Under the pieces are notes generated by a model. It did not search any database, was not told where the DNA came from, and saw only the letters and a list, made by a program, of their open reading frames with translations. DNA of 64,000 bases from Papilionanthe hookeriana x Papilionanthe teres. Taxonomy: Eukaryota > Streptophyta > Magnoliopsida > Asparagales > Orchidaceae. Below, piece after piece: positions 11,301 to 23,039 of the stretch; the stretch's first letter is position 1, and each line of letters starts with the position of its first letter. The position numbers were made by a program, and so were the translations under genes. Location of the stretch: the NCBI GenBank assembly GCA_022702705.1, contig CM040423.1, positions 121,701,738-121,765,737 on the forward strand. The letters run 5' to 3'.

Positions 11301-12939
11301 TGTCCTGGTTTTTATGCTGAAATTTGAACTCAAAATTGAGCTCAGTTGGAGGGAATTGGGGCTGGAATCCAGTGGGAATCAAATGCTCTATGTGTGGAGA
11401 GTGGTCTGGAATGATTTTGGCAAAGTTTCCTTATGGTTTGTTTCAACACCTCTCATGGCCAAGAGGAGGTGGTGTTTAAATAGGAGAGGGTGGAGGGCCT
11501 CCCAGGGGGAGTTAGGGCTTGGGATCAACTGGTCTTAAGTGGAGAAATCTCCATCCAAGAATATTTGGATTATATTTGGGTTAAGGGGAATCATAAGTAA
11601 GGTTAATGGCTTTTAGGAAGTGCTTAAAGGACCTCCTCCTTTTGCCCAATGTGGTAAGGTCACATGTAAACAACTCACATGGCTTGCATGTGGCTTAAGA
11701 ATGGCTTCATGGCTTGCTATGGCTTAGGATAAAGCTTGGTCAATTTCATGGAAGTAGAATTTAGGAATTTTGGTATTTTGGTGGAGAATTTTCATGAAGC
11801 TTTATTTGGAATGGTTTAATGATGATTTTGAAACTTTGGGGTGATTTTGATTAAATGGATGATGTGGAGAAATGTCATGTGGGCTTTGGATTGAAAACTT
11901 GGGCTTTTAAAATGGTCTTGGGTGGGCTTTTAAAGTGGTTTAAGGAAGTGGGCCTTTAGGTTTGAAAATGAGCTTTTGAATAGAAAAATTTGCAATGGGC
12001 CATGCCAAATAAATGTTGCGTTTTGTCTAAGGATGTGTCATGATTGATTTGAAACAAGTTTGGAGTGATTTGGGTTTGAATTGGGTTGGATTTGGGCTTC
12101 TTTGGTAAAGGGGTTAATGTAGGTCAAATTGGGCTAATTTGGGCCAATGTTGGGCTAGGGTGAAATTGATGTAAAATTAATGTTAGAAAATGTTTATGGG
12201 AGTGTTTGAAATAGGTTTCAACTTTAGTTGGGTTTTGGTTTTGGGGCTTGGGCTCATTTGGGTTAGGTTTGGGTTTAGGTCAAAATTGGGCTTTTTGGTT
12301 TTGGGTTGAATTTGAGTGGGGTTTGGGTATAAATTTCGGGCAAATCATGTTATTTTTTTGTTTATGGGGATGTTAGGGAAGGTTTAGAAAAGGTTTGGGG
12401 TCAATTGAAGTTGAATTGGTTTGGTTTGGGCTAAGTTTGGGTCATGGGTCCAAATTGAGCCTTAAGCTCAAAAGTGAAATTGGTCCTAAATGTCAATTAA
12501 ATTGGACTTGGATTTGGTCTAGATTGATATTGTGGATATTGAATTGAAGTTTAGAATTGAATTGGACCAAAATTGGGGTCAATTGGGTAGGTTTGGTTTG
12601 ACATTGGGTTCACTTGGGTTAAGAATGGGCTAAATTGGGGGTTTTGATAAAAGTGGGGTAAGTTTACAAAATTGGCCCATGGTGTAGTTGGACAAAATGA
12701 AATTGAGAATATTTGGGATTTTCTGGAATTTTCTGGGAATTGTCTGAATTTTTGGATTTTTTGGCTAAGAGGGGCATTTTGGGTATTTGGAGGGTATTGG
12801 GGGATATTTTTAGAATTTTTTGGTATTTTTGGCTATGGATGATCAATTTAATTGGTGAGGAAATGTTCAAGGTTAATTTTGGGTGATTTGGAAATTTTGG
12901 AGGATTTGGGCAATTTTAAGGGCTTTTGGTAGGTTTGGT

Positions 12940-12967
12940 GGGGCCGGGGCCCCGGGGCCCCGGGGCC
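12940..12967. repeat. GGGGCC/CCCCGG cluster
   Basis: Self-complementary run of GGGGCC and CCCC units in LTR 1. The two other LTRs have only a short GGCCGGGGGCC or GGCTAGGGGCC here, so this is a local expansion with strong secondary-structure potential. Confidence 0.85.
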
Positions 12968-13528
12968 AAAAATTGAAATTTTGGAAGAATGAAGATTGAT
13001 AAAATTTGAGCAAAATGGAATCACTTTGGTTGAGCCATGAAGTCATATTAAGCCTATATGAGCCATGAGGGGACTCGTTTGAGGCATTCATCTATGTTGT
13101 TCCTAACCCTCTTAGCCGGGGGCTTAGGGGTTAAGGTCCATCCATATGAATTACCTACATGAGTCAAGGAGTCAAGTTGGGTATGGGTGTGGTTTTAGGA
13201 TTTGGATTGTGTGTGTAAGAGTGTAGAGTGTGAGTATAGTGAGTGTGTAAGTCAACCCTCACCAGACCAAGCCACCCAGGGTGGTCCTAAGGCCAAAGAG
13301 TCCTATAGGGAACTCATCCTTTAAACCTTCACATTTGATTTCAACCCTCTAGGTGATTAGGGGTCTACAATCAAGCTTGTGGGGTTTTCAAGGAGGCAAG
13401 GAGTGGTTCAAACTTCTAAAGGGGTGGGTCCCAATTCTAGTCTTCTAAGATAGTCAAAGGAAAAGCCTAAGGCTAGATCCTAAGTGCTAAAGAGAGAAGA
13501 GAAGACCTCATCAAAAATGAGGTCAACA

Positions 13529-14360
13529 CAATGAAAATACTTATCTATGATGAAAATCAAACTCTCCTTGTATAGCAAAAGCAATATCCTTGCAATCCTC
13601 TTGAAGAGCAAAGTGAAAAGAAAAGAAGAAATTCTCAGGCTCTCTCTTCCTCTCTCACCTTGTCGCCCCACTTGGTGCTCACGCCCAAGTCTTCTTCTTC
13701 TCAGCCTTCTTCTCCTCTTAAACCTTCTAAATCATCTTCCTATCAAGAGTCAAGAGATTTCAAGAGAGCTCTTAAAATTTCTCAAATCCATATTTCTAAT
13801 ATCCCAAGAGATGCTTAAGTGCCTCTTCAAAATAGTCCAGGTTCAATGAATCTTCCAAAGGGTGCCTCAAGTGCCTCTTCAATCCAAAAGACACATCGCT
13901 TCAATAATAACTTCTCATAACAGCCCCCAACTCTTCTATAAAGTTCATTTTATCATTTCCAATGAATGCCCCTCGAAATAAGCTTCACAATGCATCGAAA
14001 ATCTTTAAAATCCTAGTTATATTGAAGAAATTATGCCCAAAGTCGTCACTAGCGCCTAAGAGCCGTCGGGTTGGCGCTTAAGCGCCATTGTTTGCCTTTC
14101 TAAGCGCCAAATTTGGCACTTAAGCTCCAGACACAGGTACATAAGTGTCCAATCCGACCCGTTTTAGCCTCGTATGCTCCAGTTTGACCTGTTTTTCTCC
14201 GGTATGCTCCATTTTGGTCCCTTTTTATTTCTTTTGCTCAAATTACTCTAAATTCTTTAATTTTATACACCTGCAACCAAAAAAACAAGAAAACATATCT
14301 TTAAAGTGCAATATCATTATAAAATATGGCATAAAAGGTAGTACATTTCTAGGTGTATTA
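13529..14360 (-). repeat. 3' LTR of element A, partial
   Basis: Aligns with 20457-21286 of the 5' LTR throughout. It includes the phased palindromes at 14051-14064 (degenerate) and 14073-14086 (GGCGCTTAAGCGCC). It ends GGTGTATTA where the partner ends GGTGTATCA. The left side is interrupted exactly at the terminus of the Tat/Ogre LTR. ORFs within it (13547-13849, 14145-14417) are LTR sequence without protein features. Confidence 0.82.
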
Positions 14361-14375
14361 AAATCCCCAATACTT
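14361..14375 (-). other. Polypurine tract of element A
   Basis: Minus strand ends TTGGGGATTT directly before the LTR start. The better-preserved form is next to LTR B (23025-23039), AAGTTTGGGGGATTT. It primes plus-strand DNA synthesis in the family. Confidence 0.65.
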
Positions 14376-16336
14376 AAATATTACTTGTCCTCAAGTAATA
14401 CTACACTTTTAAAATAATTTTTGTACATTTTAGTTAATGGGTCACCCTTTAGAATTGTTAAAATTTTGTTCTAAAACTGTGATGGTTCAACTTAGAAGAA
14501 CTTCTAGTGAATTAGACTAGCCCAGGGTCTAAAATATTTATTATCAAACTTGGGAATTTGTTTTCCTATCTAATTCAGAAAAATATGCAGATTTTTTAAA
14601 ATTTTGATCCTTTGAACTTTACTTTCTAGACTTAAGAACTCTCCTAAAAATAATTTAATTAATATATGTATAAAAATCAAGCTTAGGACCTCTCCTCAAG
14701 CTTCTCCTCACATTTTTTTTCTCTTTTTCTTTTTTTAGGATCTTTTTGATCCATTTTTTTCTGCTCTTTTCTTTTTTTTATGTGAGGATTACTATATTTA
14801 GAGAAGTCCTTAAATGATTTTGAATTCCACCATCCTCCTCTAAAGTTAAAAATTATTATTTTCCTTTACTTAAAAAAAGATATACATATATTCCTTTTTA
14901 AATACTTTCTAAAAGAGCCTTAAATGTTTGAAAATAAAAATTCTAAGAATCCTTAATTTTCCAAAAATACATTTTTTCCTACTAAGATAGTTCTTCATTT
15001 TCCCATGTTCTCCACTAAATATACTTAACTCTAGGTTCACCATTTTCACTAAAAATATCAACTAAGTTTTTCTACTTCATTTCTATACTTAAAATTCTAA
15101 CATTCTTAAGATGACTCCACATAACAATAATCAGTAGAATAAAATACAAATTTATTTGTAGTATTTTTGAAAACAAGTAAGGTTTAAATTTGAAACATTT
15201 TCCCCCCCTCCCCCCAAACTTAAGCTCAAACATGTGTAACAATGAATAACAAAAATATGTGGCAGGGAAAGATCACTTTTACAATTTACTACACATCCTA
15301 CAAAAATATCAACAAATAGCACATGGTAGAGACTATCAGTAAAAAGTAAATCTAGCCTAAACATGCTTAACATAACACTATAATGGAATTTTAAATTATA
15401 GAATAGGTACAAATTGAAGATTAAATAAGAACACATTTTAAACTTTTTAAAGTAATTACTGGATGCTAACAAGTTTAAAATATTAAGATAAGTTTTGTTG
15501 TCTCCAATGACTCATTCAACTTGACTCACAAACATACACACACAAACTCCAACACATAGACCCACATATTTCATAAACAAACAATAACTGAGGTTAATTT
15601 GATCTCCTTTCTACTCACATTTCCCCTCCATACTTTTAATTTCTAATGAAAGAAACTACACTAATAACATGTGTGTATTATAAGATTTTTTATATGGTTA
15701 TCTCCCTTGGACCTGAATTCCCCTATTATAAAAACTCATGTGTTTCCAATTTCGGGTTTACTCTGAAGTCTAAGGCATACACAATTTGGTACATAATAGT
15801 AGTGCAGTTTATCCGGATATTGTTCACTAAATAAGTTCATGACCTTACTCAGTAAAGACAAAGTCAGATAAAGGAAGTAATAGAGTTGACATGGAGTGGT
15901 CCAAGTCCAAACTCTACATGCTTCAAGGTAATGCTCAGTACCAAAAACTAAGTCGTAACAGACTCGTTAGCCTGCTTTTACTAGAAGTCATAAACAAATT
16001 TAGTCAAGAATAAGGCATAAGCTCACAACATTAACCTAAACTACTAACAATCCAAACATCAATCAAACATCAATCAATCTGATCAATCTATGCTAAAGCA
16101 AACACAATATAACACTAACAATCATAACTCTTAAGAACACTAAATCAAACCACACTGATAACTATGGGTTGCCTCCAAAAAAGCACTAGGTTTAACGTCG
16201 CCAACCCGACAAATGATTCCTCCTAGATAAAAATTCCATGTAAGTAATCCTTGATCAATCACCCAATCTTTTTCGATCCAGGGATTCCTACAACATCCTC
16301 AAATTGTAATTTTTCTTTCAGCTCTTCCTTTTATGA
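14376..16336 (-). other. 3' non-coding region of element A
   Basis: About 2 kb of AT-rich sequence between coding remnant and purine tract with no supported gene. It has C/T-rich runs near 14700-14780 and a C-run at 15202-15215. At 16167-16205 is a GGGTTGCCTCC...TTTAACGTCGCC block that I recognise as a recurrent piece of plant Athila-type 3' regions. ORFs at 15152-15472 and 15646-15834 show no family signature. Confidence 0.6.
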
Positions 16337-16980
16337 TTAATTCATATCATTGTTCCACATATTTCTCTCTAGATCCAATATTCTTCTAATGATTTTCTCA
16401 ATTTGCATATTAATATCTTCTTTAAAATTTATAAGAAACGTATCTCTATAAGATACTTCAAGATCTCCCAAATTCTGGATCAGATTCTCTCTAGATAATT
16501 CAGATTCTGGATCAAATTCTTCTAGGATATTCTTTTGTCTCATGTTATCTTCTAATGGTATTTCAAAATTCTTATCCTCTTTTCTCAACTCATCATTCTT
16601 TGAATTATATCCTCAAATTCTCTTCCAAGTCTTAATTCGATAACTTTATCATGTTCATCATTCAATTTAAGGTCTTCTTGTGATTGAGTCAAATCTGAAG
16701 ATATAAAGATTGGTGGTGTAGATGAATTCCCTAAATAGGTAGGCTTTAAAATTGTATGGGGTACATTTATCATAAGTTCATGAGATTTTTCAACAGATGG
16801 AATTAAAATTTTACTATTTTTGGTAACTTCCATCATTTTACATCTCTCCTGAACATACATACAGTCTTCTTTAAATAACATTTTCAACTCATCATGATTG
16901 TCCACTTCGATCTTATCGGTTAACTTACTCTTAAAACTCTCTTGGAAATGGTATTTACTTAGATAATCAATTTCATCCAT
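16337..16980 (-). pseudogene. Protease-RT linker and RT stub of element A
   Basis: The segment 16585-16980 contains HTILKPTYLGNSSTPPIFIS, which matches the conserved RT start of the Athila copy at 1-300 (YVFLGNSLTLPVIIS). It then diverges into acidic sequence, and the rest of RT never appears. The following segment 16337-16588 is charged and unrecognised (EEFDPESELSRENLIQNL). I infer a deletion that removed RT, RNase H and integrase and joined the RT start to a downstream piece. No catalytic residues remain. Confidence 0.6.
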
Positions 16981-17621
16981 CCAAAGAAAATCATCATCTT
17001 TTCTCCCATTGGATATTTCATAGTCTTTAATGCATCAAAAGTTACTTCCTGGTCATTAATATTCAAAGTCAACTCTTCTTTTTGCACATCTATCATAGCT
17101 TGTCCAGTAACAAGGAAAGGTCTCTCCAACATAATTGGATTATCTTTATCTTCCTCCATTTGTAATACAATAAAGTCCAAAGGAAAGAAAAATTTAACCA
17201 CTTTAACATGAACATCTTCTATAATCCCTTTTGGATAAATGATGGATCAATCAGCTAACTGAAGGGTTACAGTAGTGAGAGAAATATAGGCTAAACCTAA
17301 CCTTCTAAATATAGATAGAGACATCACATTAATGCTCACTCCTAAATCACATAAAGCTTTTCCACATAATTTTTCTCCAATTACACAAGGAATTGTAAAG
17401 CTAAAAGGATTTTTAAGTTTCTGAGGAAGCTTTTTCTGAAGTATACCACTGCACTCCTCACTTAGTGCAATTATCTCGTAATCCCCAAGTTTCCTTTTCT
17501 TTTTTAATATCTCCTTCATAAACTTTGCATAACTTGGCATCTGTTCCAAAGCTTCAATGAAAGGAATATTTATCGTTAACTTTTGAAGTACTTTCAGGAA
17601 TTTTGAAAATTGTTTATCCAA
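16959..17621 (-). pseudogene. Athila-type retropepsin of element A
   Basis: 17247-17621 encodes IPCVIGEKLCGKALCDLGVS, NVMSLSIFRRLGL and ISLTTVTLQLAD. The frame is then broken by a stop (TGA near 17244) and continues at 16959-17201 with FPLDFIVLQMEEDKDNPIML, ERPFLVTGQAMIDVQKEELT and YPMGEKM. The active site again has Asp-Leu-Gly. Upstream it runs into the end of gag (EALEQMPSYAKFMKEIL). It resembles the protease at 557-1027 but is a distinct copy. Confidence 0.82.
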
Positions 17622-17639
17622 CTCATGCTGTTTAAGTCT

Positions 17640-19181
17640 TTGAGGAAATGGAGGTGGTGGTCTTTCAAAATTTATTTTAGTTGGAGATATTAATTTTTTT
17701 AGATCCTTAGAAACATGTTCTTTAGGTCTTTAGTTTCCTTTGTTTCTCTCACAACTTCTTTCTCTTTTCTAACCACATCCTTTATCTCTCTTCCACTTCT
17801 TAATCAGACAGATTCTACTTGTTCCTTAGTGTTCTCTTTAGGGTTGATTTCCATGTTGCTAGGAAGTGTTCCTTGAGGTTTGTTACTAAGTAAATTAGCA
17901 ATTTGTCCCAGTTGATTCTCTATGTTTATGATTGCAGCATTTTGACTTTACATATGATTTCCCATTTGCAATACCACTTCTTCTATAGACATCTTCTCCT
18001 CAATTTGTTGATCATTGTTAGAGTCCAGTGGATATGAAAGTCTATAGTTTATGTCCTCTCGATTATTCCAACTTCCACTAGGATTTGCATGATTATTTTT
18101 CCATTGTTGGTTTTCACCCCCAGTAGTATGATTCCAGTTTGAATTAGGATGGCTCTTCCAACCTGGGTTGTAAAAGTTAGAATACAGGTTGTTTATTGTA
18201 TTTAAAGTCTCATATGATAAGTTTGGATCAATCATAAGCCCTAATGAACTTTCCTCACTTACTAGAGTAAATTGAGGATGGTTCATTCCAAATTGGTCCA
18301 ACTTCCTGGATATTGCAACAACCTGAAATGCAAGAATTGCAATCACATTTGTATTATGAACATTGGCAACCTTTTTAGGATTTACCCTTGTAGAGGCCAT
18401 TGAAATTCATTTGTAGCAATTTCTTCAATTAAAGCATACGCTTCATCATATGGTTTTGACATTAACGATCTGCCAGTAGCAGCGTCAATTATGAACTTAT
18501 GGGATCCTATTAACCCATTGTAAAAAGTTTGAATGATTAACCAATTAGGCAGAGCATGGTGTAGACACTTTCTTTGTAGCTCCTTAAATCTTTCACAGGC
18601 TTCGCATATTGATTCCCCTTCATACTTACAAAATGATATAATATCGTTTCTAAGTTTAGTAGTGCTTAAAAGTGAAAAAATACTTAGTTACGAATTTCTG
18701 AGTTAACTCCTCCCAATTTTTAATAGATCCAGGTGCTAATGAGTATAACCACATTTTAGCCTTATCCCTTAGTGAGAAAGGAGAAAAGCCTTACTCTAAC
18801 AACATCGTCTGACATGCCGTTACAACGAAATGTAGCATAAAGTTCTAGAAAACATTATCAGTGTAAATAGGGATCCTCCGATGGAGTTTCCCCAAACTAG
18901 TTGTTCTGCACCAGTTGGATCATCTCTGGATTAATTTCAAACGAGTCAGCTTCTACGACAGAGATTTGTTTACTTGAGTGAATTTCACCTATCGTAGGAT
19001 TTATATAATCCCTCAATGGTTTATGATGATTTTCTAAGTTATTATTTTGAATGTTTTCCATTTCCATTTCTAGTTTTTCAAATCCTTTTTGTTTTTTATT
19101 TTTTTTCATTTTTTCTAACTCAGGATCATAAGGCACAAGTCCTGCAGATCCTTTATTTTGCATACATAACGAAACATACAA
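17640..19181 (-). pseudogene. Athila-type gag of element A, frameshifted
   Basis: The N-terminus at 18897-19181 has NKGSAGLVPYDPELEK, PLRDYINPT and EINPEMIQLVQNN. The capsid core (about 18420-18890) is broken by stops and frame changes, though pieces corresponding to SLRDKAK and WERFKELL are readable. 17948-18400 resumes with NPGWKSHPNSNWN and an Asn-rich tail, parallel to 1570-1905. Gag is the structural protein of the particle. This copy is not translatable as one protein. Confidence 0.78.
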
Positions 19182-19393
19182 TACATTATTGATTAAACAA
19201 AAAATACTTTCAACACAAGAAATATTTTCACAAACACCTTATTTTTCACACAAACAGATTCTTCACAACACTTTTTCATACAAAAAACACTTTTTCACAC
19301 AAAATAGCTTTTACGACACTACAGTTTTCTAAGTCCAAGACTAAATACTTCAACCAAAATCCTCCTAAAAGTCAAGATCAACTGTTGCGATCT

Positions 19394-19407
19394 CCGGCAA
19401 CGACACA
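19394..19407 (-). other. Primer-site-like remnant, outer copy
   Basis: CCGGCAACGACACA followed by AAATACTTGATCCC resembles the Athila primer site and LTR junction (GGCAACGGCGCCA then TTGAT). A second, similar site lies about 88 bases to the right. One of the two may come from a small duplication. Confidence 0.5.
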
Positions 19408-19481
19408 AAATACTTGATCCCAAATATTTATGCTTACGTTTTTTATACTTTATATTTCCTTTCAATTATATCTCTTTCTTT

Positions 19482-19493
19482 ACAACGACACTA
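19482..19493 (-). other. Primer-site-like remnant next to 5' LTR A
   Basis: ACAACGACACTA followed by AAAACTTGATGCC. It is a degenerate tRNA-Asp-type site directly abutting the LTR edge at 19500. Both CpG-containing positions of the GGCGCC core appear changed. Confidence 0.55.
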
Positions 19494-19499
19494 AAAACT

Positions 19500-21286
19500 T
19501 GATGCCGATGTAAATGAGAGTTTAATTTATATCTTTAAAGGGATTCTACGCAAGTATACGTATCATTATCAAGTAATATAGGGTTTTCTGATTAAGCCCC
19601 GAATATCAATCCCACGGAGATTGCGGTTAATCACAATGGCTTTTAAGAGAAGTTCTAGTCGATAATAAGACGCCCTAGCATGGAAAGTTAATAAAGGTTT
19701 AGTTTTAATTAAATTCTAAAATTATTTCTTCAATACTACTTCTAAACTAAAACACTTAGTGAAAATCAGAAAAGTGGAGTTTAATATATTAAAAGTACTC
19801 TTCCTCATGCAATGAAATTAATGACATGTGTAAAAGCAAAACAAGTAGCGAGAGAGATTGTGACAAATATGAGCAATTATATTCTTTACCCTTACTTGGT
19901 TCTATAAAGAACATAAGTTAATTTGATGATTTGAAATCTTGTAGATGGGTTAGGTAGGGAAGATACTAGCTCGCACTCTAGAATTCCCTCTTCTCCCTCC
20001 ACCTGGGGGCTAACATCTCATAATAAAAATTTTCACATCAAACCAAATTAGGGGCTTTAGTCTGTCACCCTAAAGCCCTCTAATTTTACACTTCTTAAAC
20101 ATGCATATCTTTTTATTTATTTGCACTCAACCATATGGACTTCATTCTCACCCATATAATCTCACGTGATTTTTACCAATAATTGACTAAGAAAATACCG
20201 CATTGGTTCTTACATGTTCTCACAACAGATTTTAACATGCAAGTTGATAAACTTTACATGTAAATGAAGATCAAAGTAAAATCATCATAATATATTCCAA
20301 CTTTACTCAATTCAATATTTTACACATGCATACTAATTTATTGTAAGGGGGAAGAGTAAAGAAAACTACTCACTACACATGGAGAAACAACAAAAACTTT
20401 TCATTGAACAAGTCTTTAAAACTACACAAGCAAACTACTAAATCCAAATCAAAATACAATGAAAATACTTATCTATGATGAAAATCAAACTCTCCTTGTA
20501 TGAAAAAAGCAATCTCTTTGCAATCCTCTCCAAGAAAAAAGTGAAAAGAAAAAAAGAAATTCTCACACTCTCTCTTTCTCTCTCACCTTGTCGCCCCACT
20601 TGGGGCTCATGCCCAAGTCTTCATCTTCTCGACCTTCTTCTCCTCTTAATCCGTCTAAATCTTCTTCCTCTCAAGAGTCAAGAGATTTCAAGGGCTCTTA
20701 AAATATCTCAAATCCATATTTTATAATGTCCCAAGAGATGCTTAAGTGCATCTTCAAAATAGTGCAGGTTCAATGAATCTTCCAAAGGGTACCTCAAGTG
20801 CCTCTTCAATCCAAAAGACACATATCTTTAATAATAACTCCTCATAATGGGCCCCAACTCTTCTAGAAAGTCCATTTTATCATTTCCAATGAACACCCTT
20901 TGAAATAAGCTTCGCAACACATCAAAAATCGTCAAAATCTGAGTTATATTGAAGAAATTACGCCCAAAACCGTCGCTGGCGCCTAAGCGCCTTTGGGTTG
21001 GCGCTTAAGCGCCAGTGTTTGACAGCTAAGTGCAAAATTTGGTGCTTAAGCACCAGACACATATACATAAGTGTCCAATTCAACCTTTTTTAACCCGGTA
21101 TGCTCCGGTTTGACTTGTTTTGATCCGGTATGCTCCATTTTGGTCCCTTTTTGTTCCTTTTGCTTAAATTACTCCAAATTCTTCAATTTTATGCACCTGC
21201 AACAAAAAACACAAGAAAACATACCTTTAAAGTGAAATATCATTATAAAATATGGCATAAAAAGTAGTACATTTTTAGGTGTATCA
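19500..21286 (-). repeat. 5' LTR of element A (about 1.8 kb)
   Basis: Starts TGATGCCGATG and ends GGTGTATCA. It holds the conserved block CGCAAGTATACGTATCATT...CAATCCCACGG (about 19553-19625) and two perfect or near-perfect palindromes, GGCGCCTAAGCGCC (20978-20991) and GGCGCTTAAGCGCC (21000-21013). No gene lies within; the ORF at 20475-20726 is the counterpart of 13547-13849 and is LTR sequence. Confidence 0.82.
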
Positions 21287-21288
21287 AT

Positions 21289-21298
21289 GCCAAAAACT
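21289..21298 (-). other. Primer-site remnant of LTR B
   Basis: GCCAAAAACT directly before the LTR B start TGACTCTG is the inner half of the Athila primer site. It is cut by the end of LTR A, so element A seems to have inserted into the primer site of B. Confidence 0.5.
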
Positions 21299-23024
21299 TG
21301 ACTCTGAAGCAAATAAGAAATATATTTTAATTATTTCATAATATGAGATTCTACGCAAGTATACATATCATTTATTAATTAATATAGGACTTTTTGATTA
21401 AGCCCCGAGATATCGAACCCATAGAGAAATGTTTAAAATATAAAGAAATAAGAAAATTAACTCTTTACTTTTAAAATTGATTTTGTAAATTATGTTTTAA
21501 AATAGATAATTTTGCAAATTGTTTTTGATATTTTCTATTTAAGAAAAAGTAAAGCAAGCAATTAAAGTTAACAAGACTCTAAAAATGATATGACAGCAAT
21601 GAGAATAAAATATCTTTTTCCTCTTTTAATGAATCAGTAATGATTATAAAATTTCATTGTGAAAATATTTAAATGTGTTGTGCCAAATAAAAGCATTTAT
21701 ATTTTTTACCCTTACTTGGTTCTATAAAGAAAATGAGTTAATTTGAAGCTTTGAATTTTTGTAAATGGGTTAGGCAGGGAAGATACTAGCTCTCACTCTA
21801 GAGTTTTCTCGATTTTCTCCACCTGAGGGCTAACATCTCACAATAAAATTTTTCACCTCCAACCAAATTATGGGGTTTTAACCTGTCATTTTAAAGTCCT
21901 TTAATTTTACTCTCCATTAAATTATATCTCCCTATTTATTTGCATTTAATTATATGAACTACAATTCTCATCCATACGATTGCATGTGATTCATTCCAAT
22001 TGTTGATTGAGACAATGTTGCATTGGATATTACATAATCTCAAAAGTAATTTTAACATCTTAATTGTCCAAATCAAGAAGTAAATTAAGTGCAAGGAAAT
22101 AAATCATCACAACTTTTTCCAACATTAAACTTATATACTTCAAACGAATTCCATCCATAATTTAATTACTTCATCATTTAAAAGGAAAAAGATAAAGAAA
22201 AGTACTCAGAATTCATTGAAAAAACACAAACATAATTTGATTTGAAAGCAGAAATCATAGTGAAAACACAACAAGTTTTTCTTAAAAACCAAATGTAAAA
22301 AGAAAGATAAACACTTATCTGAAAATCCTCTCCACAAGACTCTGAAAGTTCCTCTGAAGTTTTTCTTTCTACTAAAATACTCAAAAGAGGTTGGCGTCCA
22401 ACTCAGAGGATTGACTCTTCTGAATTCTAATACAAACTATGATAAAGTAAAGTAGAAGAGTAAAGAAAATTTGGTGAGAAGAAGGCCTCCTTCTTCCTCT
22501 TTCCTTGAAAAAAAACTTCAAGCTTTTCTATAACTTCTCTCACAAAAATATTTCTTCCAAACTCTTCTATTGGGTGTTGCGCCACCTCCTGATCTTCAAG
22601 CCTTCATTTTTAATAATTCTCCAAAAGGTGCTTTGATGTCTCTTCAAAATATGTCCAGATTCAATGTATCCACTAAGAATGCATCCATCTATTCAAAATT
22701 TAATTGAATTTTGGCGCTAATGGGAAGTTAATGAAGTTTAAACCAAAGGATGCTTCAAAACCCCCTTCAAATTTGCGCCAATTAAGTAAAATTTGACAAA
22801 TTTAATTGTGGCGCCTATGCGCCAGCCATCCGGCGCTTAGGCGCCAGAGGCCAATTTTGCACACCTTTCAATTTTTGCTCCAAATTTAATCTTTTTTTCT
22901 CCTTTCATCACAATCAGTCGTTTTAAATATACTTGCAAAAAAAAAAACGTTCCATTAAAGTGCAATATCATAAAAAATAGGTATAAAAATGTGCATAAAA
23001 ATACTATTTATTTTAGGTGTATCA
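21299..23024 (-). repeat. Athila-like LTR B (about 1.7 kb)
   Basis: Starts TGACTCTGAAGC, has the shared block TACGCAAGTATACATATC...CCCCGAGATATCGAACCCA (about 21352-21425), and ends TTTAGGTGTATCA. Palindromes are at 22810-22823 and 22832-22845. A primer-site remnant lies on its left and a purine tract on its right, so it borders internal sequence on both sides like a shared LTR. It diverges from LTR A by many substitutions and indels. Confidence 0.78.
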
Positions 23025-23039
23025 AAATCCCCCAAACTT
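23025..23039 (-). other. Polypurine tract next to LTR B
   Basis: Minus strand AAGTTTGGGGGATTT ends exactly at the LTR start TGATACACC. It is the clearest purine tract in the window. Confidence 0.75.

Larger units (their letters stand above)
3580..13528 (-). mobile_element. Tat/Ogre-like retrotransposon 1 (5' LTR, leader, ORF1, gag remnant)
   Basis: Minus-strand element: a 7.1 kb LTR (6449-13528), tRNA-Arg-type primer site, long leader, ORF1, then gag, which is cut at about 3580 by the Athila copy. Protease, RT and integrase are absent from the window. The LTR end (minus TGTTGACCTC) joins exactly to an Athila LTR interior at 13529, whose uninterrupted counterpart is at 20457, so this element inserted into LTR A. 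Coding and LTR sequence are clearly diverged from elements 2 and 3, indicating a separate subfamily. Confidence 0.85.
6449..13528 (-). repeat. Giant LTR of Tat/Ogre element 1 (about 7.1 kb)
   Basis: Its left end (TATCGGCATATTTTT) and right end (GAGGTCAACA) match the ends of the LTRs at 33035 and 50234. The first 1.3 kb and last 0.9 kb align well with those LTRs. The centre differs, with a TTTAA-rich block at 8553-8815 and a GC-richer block at 10680-11300. Small ORFs inside it (for example 10686-10979, 13480-13671) show no family features. Nothing else codes here. The right end has the inverted pair GACCTCA/TGAGGTC (13504-13524). Confidence 0.85.
13529..21286 (-). mobile_element. Athila-like element A, polymerase-less
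   Basis: Minus-strand element with a 5' LTR at 19500-21286, degenerate primer site, gag, protease, a short pol remnant, a roughly 2 kb 3' non-coding region, purine tract and 3' LTR (13529-14360). The LTR pair is recognised from the shared stretch starting CAATGAAAATACTTATC (13529 and 20457) and the shared ends AGGTGTAT(C/T)A. The 3' LTR lost its outer 0.95 kb to insertion of Tat/Ogre element 1. No RT palm, RNase H or integrase is present, so mobility would need helpers. Confidence 0.8.

Noticed and set aside
10686..11538. Three plus-strand ORFs of 68-97 codons in a GC-richer block
   Set aside because: They run antisense to the element, inside U3, with no recognisable motif. GC content alone lowers stop frequency.
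12664..13091. Minus-strand ORFs with repeated ProGluAsnPro-like phrases (also 39056-39244, 56175-56525)
   Set aside because: They arise from GGAATTTTTGGA-type repeats in the LTR and lose frame between copies.
13547..13849. ORF conserved between 13547-13849 and 20475-20726
   Set aside because: Similarity is due to the two LTRs of element A; the reading frame is not preserved better than the DNA.
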